64,000 bases of DNA from Phytopythium helicoides (taxonomy: Eukaryota > Oomycota > Peronosporomycetes > Pythiales > Pythiaceae): positions 303,474-367,473 of the forward strand of contig JANFNE010000042.1 in assembly GCA_024867545.1 (NCBI GenBank), given 5' to 3'. Numbering within the stretch: the stretch's first letter is position 1; each line of letters begins with the position of its first letter. Shown piece after piece: positions 28,718 through 38,025 of the stretch. The position numbers and the translations under genes were made by a program. The notes under the pieces are model-generated. The model searched no databases, was not told where the DNA came from, and was given only the letters and a program-made list of their open reading frames with translations.

Positions 28718-29538
28718 CGACGGTAATGAAGTGCTGTTGGCACAGAGGGAATCTTCAACTGGGGCTTCGGATATGAGGTGTTGAGGTCGCTTTAGGAGTG
28801 TGCTTGGGTTTTGCGGCAGCGCAATGGGTCAAGCTTAGCCACCTTTCTTTGATACACATATATACATAGACTGCTGGGCATGCAACCCGCCGATCTGACC
28901 ACCCGTTGCCTTTCCTGCTCATTTGAAGCCGTGATGCACCCAATCATGCGCATTCTCAACCAGACAGGCATCATCGTAAACTCATTCACCATAGAAAGTT
29001 GCTCAAGACCTCAAGAGTCAAGACACCCCATTTCTGTGGCGTCGCTGAGGTTTCTGCGAGAATCCTGCACGACCATTGGCAGGCAACAGATCTACCACAG
29101 CAACTGGTCGTCAAGCGAAGATCTTGGATGCGTCGCTTCGCTAGCAATTCAAGTTCAGGACGACTGATGGCTCCCCAGGGGACTGCCCTGCCAGAGAGCA
29201 TCAGGCTGTGAGACTCGAGTTAATTCAGAAGTAGCGGCGTTGGCAGATCGTAGGAGTACCACGGCTTTTGAGCAGTAACTTGCCACAGCTTTGCAAATTG
29301 CTCATCCCTTATACACGCTTGACTGAAAAAAGTCAGACAAATATCCATTCGTCTTTTTCTTCAGTTCACCAACAAAATGTATGGATGCCATTTCAAATGG
29401 CTCATGCGAGTTGATCGCTTGATTCGAACCAGATAGGCGCTGGACCCTCAAAATACCCGCAGAGCAGCTATCAGGACCAGGTCACCACTCGCCATTCGCT
29501 CGCTGCGAAAAAGAATCCTCATCGAACATGACCATGAA
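28718..29538. other. Kinase upstream region and junction to channel fragment
   Basis: This 0.8 kb is essentially identical to 34854-35674 in unit B. It should contain the kinase promoter (minus strand). No frame looks coding. Homology to the two-pore channel gene begins abruptly at 29539, which marks the breakpoint of the older inverted copy. Confidence 0.5.
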
Positions 29539-30402
29539 CAGCTACTGCTCGTCATCTTCAGCGTCATGTACGCGTTTGCCATCGTCACGCAGGGAAACTA
29601 CGGACAAGCTCTTCATGAGTTCCCGCCGTCCAAGCAACCCGAGTCTCCAAGCTGGTACGCGCTTCGCTACGAGTTCCAGGCGGACACTTTCGAGGCAACA
29701 CTTGTGACGCTATTTGGCGTCGCGAATCTCGCAGGTTGGGACATGGTGATGGATGCGGCGCATGCCATGACGGGTTCGGACTGGACCTACGTCTTCTTCT
29801 TCAGCTACCGCATCACAATGAGCAACCTGCTGCTGCCGATCTTCGTCGGTTTCCTCGTGGAGGCGTTTGTGTCGAGTGCGAAGAGCGTCGAGACGACGAT
29901 CCAGACGTATGTGGAGGCTGGACATGCTCAGAAGGGTGGCGACGCGATGCCATACTCGAATCATCAAGTCGAGCACGACGAAGACGAGTTCCGCATGACG
30001 CTGCTCGAGTCGCGCAACCTTCGACTTCAGGAGGAGGACAGCGGGTCGAATGGTGCTGGACGGTACGGCACGGGTCTCACTTCAGATGTGCCGCCATCGC
30101 CTACATCGTCTGTGGACAACGACACCAGTGAAGTGCGCATCAAGTACGAGCGTCGCGGGTCGCTGGTGCATCAGCAAATGTTCAACGCCGTCAAGTTGTC
30201 GGACGTGAGCCGACTGACGCTCATGGTGGAGAAGAAGGACGAGGAGATCGCGCAGCAGGAGGCGACGATGCGCAAGCTGGAGAGCAGCGTGCTGGCGATG
30301 CGCGCGCGGGTGTCGCAGTCGCAGCACATGCTGCTGACGTACGAGGCGAAGATCGAGGAGCTGAGCACGGCGCTGCGGCTCGCACAGGAGCAGATTGAGT
30401 AG
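29539..30402 (+). pseudogene. Two-pore-type channel fragment, unit A
   Basis: The fragment begins at the codon matching Q738 of the intact channel gene (45149-48406, minus) and stays in frame to QEQIE, where TAG at 30400-30402 ends it. It covers the last domain II helices, the second pore loop (GVANLAGWDMVMDA) and most of the C-terminal coiled coil, but lacks domain I, the EF-like linker and the domain II voltage sensor. An ATG at 29566 would give 278 residues. No channel function is plausible alone. The following ankyrin sequence is in the same frame. Confidence 0.88.
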
Positions 30403-31788
30403 CCGTTCTGCGCGTTCCTGCTGGACGAGGGCGCTGATGTCAACTACAACACGGTGCGTGGTAGTTCATCGATGATTGGGAAGGACCAAGGACGTTATCT
30501 AACGGTATCGTATGCGGTGGTATGACAGGAAAAGCGCACATACGCGTTGCTACTGGCGGCGCAGAAGGGGTGGGAGGACATGACCAAGTTCCTGCTGGAC
30601 CGCGGCGCCAACGAAGAGTCCAAGAACATGTCGCTCATCCCGGCGGCGCACTTTGGGCACCTTCCGGTTGTCATGCTATTGCTCGCGTGCGGCGCCGACC
30701 TCAACTACGCCAACAAGAAGGGCACGACGCCGCTAATGCGCGCGGCACAGGAGGGTCGCGACAATGTCGTCAAATATTTGATTCACCAGGGCGTCGACAC
30801 TTGCGCTGCCAATGTGCGTTGTCTGACTTTGATTCCCATGATTTTGATGAGCAGTTTCTAATGACAGTTGGGATACTTTTTGTAGAACGAAGGCATGACG
30901 GCTCTGATGTTGGCAGCTCAACGCGGACACGCTCACATTGCCACGACACTGATCGATTCGGGCTCGAACGTCAATAAGCAGACGCGGCAGGGAAGCACGG
31001 CACTTTTACTCGCCGCAAAGCGTGGACACACGGCTGCCGTGGAGGCGCTCATGACTGCAGGTGCTGACATTTTCCTGAAGGACGATCGCGACAAGACTGC
31101 AGCGGAGACTGCGCAGCGAAGAGGGCATGTGGATTTGTGCCTCAAGATCACAGTGCAGCACCAGTTGCGCCTCATGCGTGAATTTTTGCGCCGCGAGCGG
31201 TGCTATACCATGATGCACCTGTCAACTTTGTACGTGCTGGGACGTGCAGAGGTGATCCCAGCCTTCAAGAATCCCCAGCGACAAAAGTACAACGAACTCA
31301 TGGATCGAACAATGCGGCTGCCAAAGCCACTAGTGCAGAATATCGCCAAGTTTCTCCCGCTGTGCCGAATGTGGGACCGCCAGTTGCGGTACCTGATCTA
31401 CGAGACGGCATCGCACTCGAACCGCGTAGTGCAGCAGGGCATCCGCATCATCGACGAGATCCTGCTCAGCTTCAGCCTCGATATGCGGCCCTCGCTAAAG
31501 CGCATCAAGGAGGAGTGTGGCGGTCCGTTGCACGTGTCTGGACAGCTTGCACTGCTTCGCGACAGCTCGGAGTACCGCAGCCTCTTCACGACGGAGAGTC
31601 GGCTGCCGATGCCTCCCATGATGCTGTTGCAGTTGCGGCGCATGGCAGACATCCAAGGAGCCATCGCCACGTACTCTGCAGGTGGTGCGATCCAGTTTGG
31701 CGTCGAGGTAGCGCAGGATGTGGTCGCTCTGCTAACAGACCTGCTGAACTGGGACACCGCGCGGAAACGCACCGAGCTTCTGCACTGA
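30403..31788 (+). pseudogene. 5'-truncated ankyrin gene, unit B
   Basis: This copy starts at codon 196 of the ankyrin gene (PFCAFLLDEG). It keeps both introns (30454-30528 and 30814-30885) and the full 3' exon to the same stop. It lacks the first 195 codons and their promoter. If transcribed, an internal ATG or readthrough from the channel fragment would be needed. The exons differ from unit A mainly at synonymous sites, with one clear replacement in the last exon (ETALHSN to ETASHSN), so recent loss or retained use are both possible. Confidence 0.8.
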
Positions 31789-32074
31789 TTGCAGCCACCA
31801 GTTTTGACGTTGCGTTCGCAATAGTTATTTACACGGGCGAGGTCGGGCGAACGAATGCACGCGCCGAGCGAACCGGGTAGACTAGTCTCATCCAACAATC
31901 TAATGATCTATAGTGGTTATCGTGCAGTCTGCGGCATTTGTTTCGTGTCGCGATGATTCAGCGGTGTATGCTCAATCACAAACGTGTAGTCTTTGAAGCA
32001 TCCAGCGCTGAATGCAAGCGAATAGGTACAAGAAAAGTTCTGTCTGAGATTTTCTCCGAATTTACTTTCTCAGC

Positions 32075-32110
32075 AAGTATGACAAGACAGGTAAGTATGA
32101 CAAGACAGGT
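32075..32110 (+). repeat. 18-bp perfect tandem duplication
   Basis: An 18-bp unit (AAGTATGACAAGACAGGT) is present twice head-to-tail here and is absent as a repeat in unit A. It contributes to the 28-bp length difference between the units and to loss of the upstream frame of the small ORF. Confidence 0.9.
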
Positions 32111-32155
32111 ATCATTTCCTATTTTTCCATTCAAAAGATCAAAAGAACGTCAACG

Positions 32156-32629
32156 ATGACGAGAACATCAAGGCCATCCCATGAGTGTCCAATCCAGCGA
32201 GTCGAAGGAAGCATATCGAACTGGTTTACGTGGAACTTAAAATTTTGGTGCCGTTTTGTCGACACGAAATTGTATTACTGGACATTCGTTCGCGTTGTTG
32301 ACTCCAACCAAGAAAAAGAAAGCAAAGAGAGCGACCACGAAATGCTGCTGGTCTTTATCCACGAGCTGTACTCCAAAAAGCTTGGAGAGGTCATCGACTC
32401 TTGGCACTCGAAAGAATACATTCCACTCGAGCATCGCCACGCAAAAGTGAAGCTCGGTGACGTATTTGATTATTACACTTCCAGCGATGGGACTTTGAAA
32501 GTCCCCGAATGGCGGAGCTTCAAGCACGCGGTGGACGAGTATTTGGAGAATTACCCTCGTGTCAAGTCTCACCCCAGCCGTGTGCGCCAGTTCATTGAAG
32601 TGGGCAGCAGCATCGAGCGGCCAGAATGA
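32156..32629 (+). CDS. Small unknown protein, unit B copy
   Basis: The frame encodes 157 residues and is a paralogue of the 26022-26501 product. Indels just upstream put the longer N-terminal extension of unit A out of frame, which supports this ATG as the real start in both. Many replacements fall in the conserved core (for example F to V, C to S, K to E, R to H, Y to H, D to Y), and the last ten or so residues differ completely. No family recognised. Confidence 0.5.
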   Translation: MTRTSRPSHECPIQRVEGSISNWFTWNLKFWCRFVDTKLYYWTFVRVVDSNQEKESKESDHEMLLVFIHELYSKKLGEVIDSWHSKEYIPLEHRHAKVKLGDVFDYYTSSDGTLKVPEWRSFKHAVDEYLENYPRVKSHPSRVRQFIEVGSSIERPE

Positions 32630-32948
32630 TGCAGTAGGGTCGTGTGTCCGGGCCATAAGAGACCGTGCGGTTACCTGAAGAAGATAGAGTCTTCGAAAGC
32701 GGTAAAGCCGGTTACTCGGGGGTCTGGCTCAACCTGTCTTACTATGCTTACAGCACGTGCTGTGCATCCAGACGAGCTTCGAGCTTTGGGGTGACAACGA
32801 GCCAATACATGGAGACCACGTCAAAAAGGATACTGACGGGTCTCTTATTCTCAATGTATTGCGGATGCATGAGTTGATGAATGCTCTTGACAGTTTAAAC
32901 CAAGCATACATGTATCAACGCACCAACCCTTCGTTTGGTAATCAGAAA

Positions 32949-34853
32949 CTATGGTAAGGAAGTGTACTCGAGACTTCGCATGACTTTCTGCAGCTTGTAC
33001 AGCACTTCTGGAGCCGCAGGGCGATCTCTCGGATCGATCGCCACGCACGCCAAACCCAAGTCTACCATCTCTGGTAACGCATTGTCACTAAATGCGACCC
33101 GAAGAGTTCCCATCGCCACCATTTGAAGGATTGCCGCATCCGGCAACTTTCGACCAGAATCACTCTTCTCTTTTGCGTGTGAGTACGGCAGCACATGGAC
33201 ATCCAGCTCACTAAGCATGACACCGAACGAGAAAATGTCGGCCTTGTCGTTGTACTTCCCGCCTATCATGACTTCAGGTGCCATCCACAGCGACGTTCCC
33301 ACCCCTGCAGTCATTGTGCGATCCTCCCACTCACGAGATACACCAAAATCTGTAAGTTTGGCGTTCAATTCGTTGTCCAATAGAACATTCTTCGACTTGA
33401 GGTCACGGTGCAGCACTGGTTGCTTCAAAGAGTGTAGATAGGTCAATGCATGTGCGATGTGGTAAGCAATGTTGACCTTGGTGGTGTCGAAACCCTTTGG
33501 ATGTGAGTTCTCCTCAAAGTTTGCTAGTAGTGTACGTACGTCACCGCCAGGCATGTACTCTGACAAAACACACAAGTCATTGAGCGAGTTCCACGCCAAA
33601 CCCACAAAATGCACAATTGATGGATGTTCAATGGTCGCCATCAACTTCGCCTCAGTCAGGAACGCGTTCACGTGCTTGAGATTTTTACGGGTCTCGGGAA
33701 CCAGCATCTTGATGGCAACAACTTCTCCAATATAGGTGCCTTTGTAAACCTCTCCGTAGGCACCTCGGCTGAGTAGCGTCTCAATAACGACTTTCTCTCG
33801 CGGGACTCGGGATCCAATGATTGTTTCATCTTCCCACGGTGAGATATTTCCAGCAATAAGTACACCATGGGAAATGTTAGAAGCAATGCTTGACCCGAGC
33901 GTTGGTCGTGCATCGTTCTCACTCTCGAGTAGCGCTTCTTGGTAGGATTTTTTGGTGTACTTGCGTTTTCGGTAGCAGCATGCGAATGTGCCAATGAAAA
34001 GTACCATAACACATACCGAGATTATTATCGCGGCAATCGATCCAGTACTGAGTCCTGAACTCAAACCAGCATCGGTAGAAGTTGTGTTTACAGACTCTTG
34101 CCACGACGTCACAGAAGATAGCCTCTCGGGTTCACACCACAACGCATTTCCCTTGCTGATTTCGCTGGCTGAAATCGTACGGCATGGAACAACGAACATA
34201 TTTTCCACCAGACATGAGTTGTCGCCCTCACCGAGGTACTCGAGCGCGGTGTTTGCAAACTGGGTAATTAAGTAAACCATATTGGTTTGGTTGCCCGACT
34301 CGGATAAGTCATGTGCGTAAATCTCGGGGTCAAAGCCCCACGAAAGCGTTTCGGACCCCTTGGAGTACATGGTGATGTTGTTCCACTCAGGCATGTCTAG
34401 AGTGTTGTTGTCATCGATAATAGCACAGATAGCCTGCTTAACGACGGCAGCCGGGTCGCACGACTGGGTGGCGAAGGTCTGGACTCCATCCTTGCATGCC
34501 TCTTCAACTTCACACTGTGACGAGTCCAAGGCTTGTGCCGTTACAAAAATGTCGTTCATAGAGAGCGTGCACTGCGTGTAGATCTGCGTATACTTGTTCG
34601 TTCCTCCGAGGCGCATGAGCCCCAAGTCCCACAACACAGCCCGCTGCAAACTGATGGATAAGTTCGCGAATGCTTCGTCACTCTGCACACGGTTGTAAAG
34701 CGTTGGATACTCGGCGATGGTTGGCAGCGGAGTGGGTAGACTGTCCAGGTTGTCTATCCGGACCTCACTCAGCTGCTTGGGAATGTCGATGGCAAGTATC
34801 TGAGCAGACAAGAGAGCGCTGGCAAGCGCAACGACGATAAAAAACGACGGCAT
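32949..34853 (-). CDS. TKL-type transmembrane receptor kinase, unit B copy
   Basis: This 634-residue paralogue is almost identical to the kinase at 26813-28717. It has the same signal peptide, membrane helix (about 271-294) and complete kinase motifs (K382, HRDLKSKN, DFG, APE). Replacements are limited to M496L, S631T and A634P. All nucleotide differences seen fall in the 3' part of the gene (about 32949-33450); the 5' part and upstream region match unit A. Both copies look functional. Confidence 0.91.
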   Translation of the reverse strand: MPSFFIVVALASALLSAQILAIDIPKQLSEVRIDNLDSLPTPLPTIAEYPTLYNRVQSDEAFANLSISLQRAVLWDLGLMRLGGTNKYTQIYTQCTLSMNDIFVTAQALDSSQCEVEEACKDGVQTFATQSCDPAAVVKQAICAIIDDNNTLDMPEWNNITMYSKGSETLSWGFDPEIYAHDLSESGNQTNMVYLITQFANTALEYLGEGDNSCLVENMFVVPCRTISASEISKGNALWCEPERLSSVTSWQESVNTTSTDAGLSSGLSTGSIAAIIISVCVMVLFIGTFACCYRKRKYTKKSYQEALLESENDARPTLGSSIASNISHGVLIAGNISPWEDETIIGSRVPREKVVIETLLSRGAYGEVYKGTYIGEVVAIKMLVPETRKNLKHVNAFLTEAKLMATIEHPSIVHFVGLAWNSLNDLCVLSEYMPGGDVRTLLANFEENSHPKGFDTTKVNIAYHIAHALTYLHSLKQPVLHRDLKSKNVLLDNELNAKLTDFGVSREWEDRTMTAGVGTSLWMAPEVMIGGKYNDKADIFSFGVMLSELDVHVLPYSHAKEKSDSGRKLPDAAILQMVAMGTLRVAFSDNALPEMVDLGLACVAIDPRDRPAAPEVLYKLQKVMRSLEYTSLP

Positions 34854-35674
34854 CGACGGTAATGAAGTGCTGTTGGCACAGAGGGAATCTTCAACTGGGG
34901 CTTCGGATATGAGGTGTTGAGGTCGCTTTAGGAGTGTGCTTGGGTTTTGCGGCAGCGCAATGGGTCAAGCTTAGCCACCTTTCTTTGATACACATATATA
35001 CATAGACTGCTGGGCATGCAACCCGCCGATCTGACCACCCGTTGCCTTTCCTGCTCATTTGAAGCCGTGATGCACCCAATCATGCGCATTCTCAACCAGA
35101 CAGGCATCATCGTAAACTCATTCACCATAGAAAGTTGCTCAAGACCTCAAGAGTCAAGACACCCCATTTCTGTGGCGTCGCTGAGGTTTCTGCGAGAATC
35201 CTGCACGACCATTGGCAGGCAACAGATCTACCACAGCAACTGGTCGTCAAGCGAAGATCTTGGATGCGTCGCTTCGCTAGCAATTCAAGTTCAGGACGAC
35301 TGATGGCTCCCCAGGGGACTGCCCTGCCAGAGAGCATCAGGCTGTGAGACTCGAGTTAATTCAGAAGTAGCGGCGTTGGCAGATCGTAGGAGTACCACGG
35401 CTTTTGAGCAGTAACTTGCCACAGCTTTGCAAATTGCTCATCCCTTATACACGCTTGACTGAAAAAAGTCAGACAAATATCCATTCGTCTTTTTCTTCAG
35501 TTCACCAACAAAATGTATGGATGCCATTTCAAATGGCTCATGCGAGTTGATCGCTTGATTCGAACCAGATAGGCGCTGGACCCTCAAAATACCCGCAGAG
35601 CAGCTATCAGGACCAGGTCACCACTCGCCATTCGCTCGCTGCGAAAAAGAATCCTCTTCGAACATGACCATGAA

Positions 35675-36721
35675 CAGCTACTGCTCGTCATCTTCAGCGT
35701 CATGTACGCGTTTGCCATCGTCACGCAGGGAAACTACGGACAAGCTCTTCATGAGTTCCCGCCGTCCAAGCAACCCGAGTCTCCAAGCTGGTACGCGCTT
35801 CGCTACGAGTTCCAGGCGGACACTTTCGAGGCAACACTTGTGACGCTATTTGGCGTCGCGAATCTCGCGGGTTGGGACATGGTGATGGATGCGGCGCATG
35901 CCATGACGGGTTCGGACTGGACCTACGTCTTCTTCTTCAGCTACCGCATCACAATGAGCAACCTGCTGCTGCCGATCTTCGTCGGTTTCCTCGTGGAGGC
36001 GTTCGTGTCGAGTGCGAAGAACGTCGAGACGACGATCCAGACGTATGTGGAGGCTGGACATGCTCAGAAGGGTGGCGACGCGATGCCATACTCGAACCAT
36101 CAGGTCGAGCACGACGAAGACGAGTTCCGCATGACGCTGCTCGAGTCGCGCAACCCTCGACTTCAGGAGGAGGACAGCGGGTCGAATGGTGCCGGACGGT
36201 ACGGCACGGGTCTCGCTTCAGATGTGCCGCCGTCGCCTACATCGTCTGTGGACAACGACACCAGCGAAGTGCGCATCAAGTACGAGCGTCGCGGGTCGCT
36301 GGTGCATCAGCAAATGTTCGACGCCGTCAAGTTGTCGGACGTGAGTCGGCTGACGCTCATGGTGGAGAAGAAGGACGAGGAGATCGCGCAGCAGGAGGCG
36401 ACGATGCGCAAGCTGGAGAGCAGCGTGCTCGCGATGCGCGCGCGGGTGTCTCAGTCGCAGCACATGCTGCTGACGTACGAGGCGAAGATCGAGGAGCTGA
36501 GCACGGCGCTGCGGCTCGCACAGGAGCAGGTTGAGCGCGCCGAGAAGGTTCAGCACCAGCAGCGCGCGCGCGAGCGCTGGTCGCTGCTGCATTCCTCGCT
36601 GCATATTGGTAGCAGCAGCAGTGGTGCCGCTGCTGATCTCGGCGAGGAGTCTGGCGTTGCGAGCGCGGACGGCAAGAAGAAGCTCGAGCGCACGTCCTCG
36701 TGGCGCATGTGGGGTTCCTGA
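35675..36721 (+). pseudogene. Two-pore-type channel 3' fragment, unit B
   Basis: Inverted partial copy of the 45149-48406 channel gene, from Q738 to the natural stop (GKKKLERTSSWRMWGS). An ATG at 35702 gives 339 residues containing the last helices, pore loop II and the coiled-coil tail. The frame is intact with few replacements (for example S to N in SAKNVETT), so it is young, or expressed as a truncated product. It has no voltage sensor and no domain I. Confidence 0.87.
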
Positions 36722-37830
36722 TGCAATGATGCAGTGATGATGTAGATTTCAGATCAAGTAGTTCGAATGCACGTGAATGTCACGACATGACAGGGCTCCA
36801 TGTGCACGGAGCCCGACCGACTCGAGTTCACAGCGTTGTTCCTGATCGGAGCGATCGATCGATGGATCGCCTTGCCTCGAGGCTCGACCGTGGCCTTGCG
36901 GATTGTGGGTTGTGATCGGAAGTGCTGACGTGGTGCATTGAATGCATTACAGAGACCGGATCGACTCAGGAGACTGTCCACCTGTGCCGATCGTCGGTGA
37001 TTGCAGTTGCTGCGCATTACGCAACGCTCGCTGCGCCATTGTCGACGACCAGCGAGCGCCACTTGATTGTTTCGCTTGAACCTTCGACGTCGACGTTGCG
37101 CTTCAGAGTTGCAGCGGTCGCGTGGCGTCCGTCCGTCCGTCGTCGACGCCAACTCTTGTCGCGCATTGCGCTCCGACATCCCACGGTGCCCAGCTCCGCC
37201 TCGACATCGTCTCTTTACAAGAACGAACGCTCGGCGCTGCTATGCAGAGCCATCCGACGCGCATCACATGGCCGCTCGGCCACGGCAGCGCGTCACGACT
37301 CGGCACTCCCTTGGCGCTGGGCAGCACCGCCTCCATGCCACCTCCCCATGGCAATAGCCAGCTCGGTTCTCATGCTGTTCAGCGTTTAACGCTTTCGATG
37401 CGGCATGCGTGTCATTCGTTCGAGGCTCATGTCGCGGCGTTCATCATCCTAGCCTTGGTGGTGGTTGATGGTGATACGACGCATCATGCAACGCTCGCGA
37501 GGCTTCGTGTCTCTGTCGGGGAATTCTGCTGCTGCTCATGGACACCGCGGCAAAGACGGCCGCCAAGCAGAAAATTCTGCACGCAGCCACGCACCTGGGT
37601 GACTGGAGCTATGATATGATTGATGCCCATCGCAGTGCGGCCGAATATTCGTCAGACCGCTCGCGCCAGCGGGATGAGAGGCTTCCTTCCTCGTGGGTGT
37701 CGACCGGAGAATGCATCCGATGGAGCCATCGGCTGGAAATTCCGAGTCGGAATGGAGCAGACACGCGAGGGTGGTCGATGAGGTGACTGCGGGCACACTC
37801 GCACCCGGCGGCACCTTCCCTTCCCCATGA
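35675..37830 (+). repeat. Large inverted repeat, left arm
   Basis: About 2.1 kb is the inverted copy of 44050-46195. The arm comprises the 3' kilobase of the channel gene and about 1.1 kb of its downstream flank, including a GATC-rich segment near 36850-36870. Similarity weakens beyond about 37650, where short indel-rich blocks alternate with matches, and fades near 37830. Confidence 0.88.
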
Positions 37831-38025
37831 TGAGTCCTTGCAGACGATTGCGTGGGAAGCCTCGGGACTCTGCCGATCGACACTAGGAGCGTCATGAACG
37901 TCCGACTTGCTCGATCTATATTCACTCGGCTCTAGGCTAGACACACAGGCACAGGCTGCAGCATTCGGCAGGCGCTCTACTTCTAATAACTTAATGTAAA
38001 ATGTGGGAATTCACATGCAAAGCGC
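36722..38025. other. Non-coding flank within and beyond the left arm
   Basis: The portion to about 37830 is repeated at 44050-45148. Open frames of up to 165 codons exist, but their translations are not preserved between the two arms (indels break them), so I call this non-coding. The last 200 bp lie downstream of the RING-PX gene stop. Confidence 0.5.

Larger units (their letters stand above)
24295..30402 (+). repeat. Tandem duplication, unit A (6108 bp)
   Basis: The unit runs from codon 196 of the ankyrin gene, through a small ORF and a minus-strand receptor kinase, to a 5'-truncated two-pore-channel fragment. The next unit starts at 30403 with the same ankyrin sequence. The offset between units is 6108 bp in the ankyrin part and 6136 bp from the kinase onward. 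The difference comes from small indels around the small ORF. The junction joins channel sequence (GAGCAGATTGAG) to ankyrin sequence (CCGTTCTGCGCG) with only TAG between. Confidence 0.92.
30403..36538 (+). repeat. Tandem duplication, unit B
   Basis: Second copy of the block at 24295-30402. It ends at the point in the channel fragment matching the unit A junction (about 36532-36538). Beyond this the channel reading frame continues to its natural stop at 36721. Unit B therefore keeps the ancestral right edge and unit A the ancestral left edge (complete ankyrin gene), the pattern expected of a simple tandem duplication. Confidence 0.9.

Noticed and set aside
24295..36538. Transposon as cause of the duplication
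   Set aside because: No terminal inverted repeats, target-site duplication, transposase or reverse transcriptase were seen at the unit edges; the junction looks like end joining with a three-base TAG filler.
37122..37619. 165-codon plus-strand frame in the left repeat arm
   Set aside because: The corresponding sequence in the right arm is broken by indels and only a short part remains in frame, so coding is not supported.
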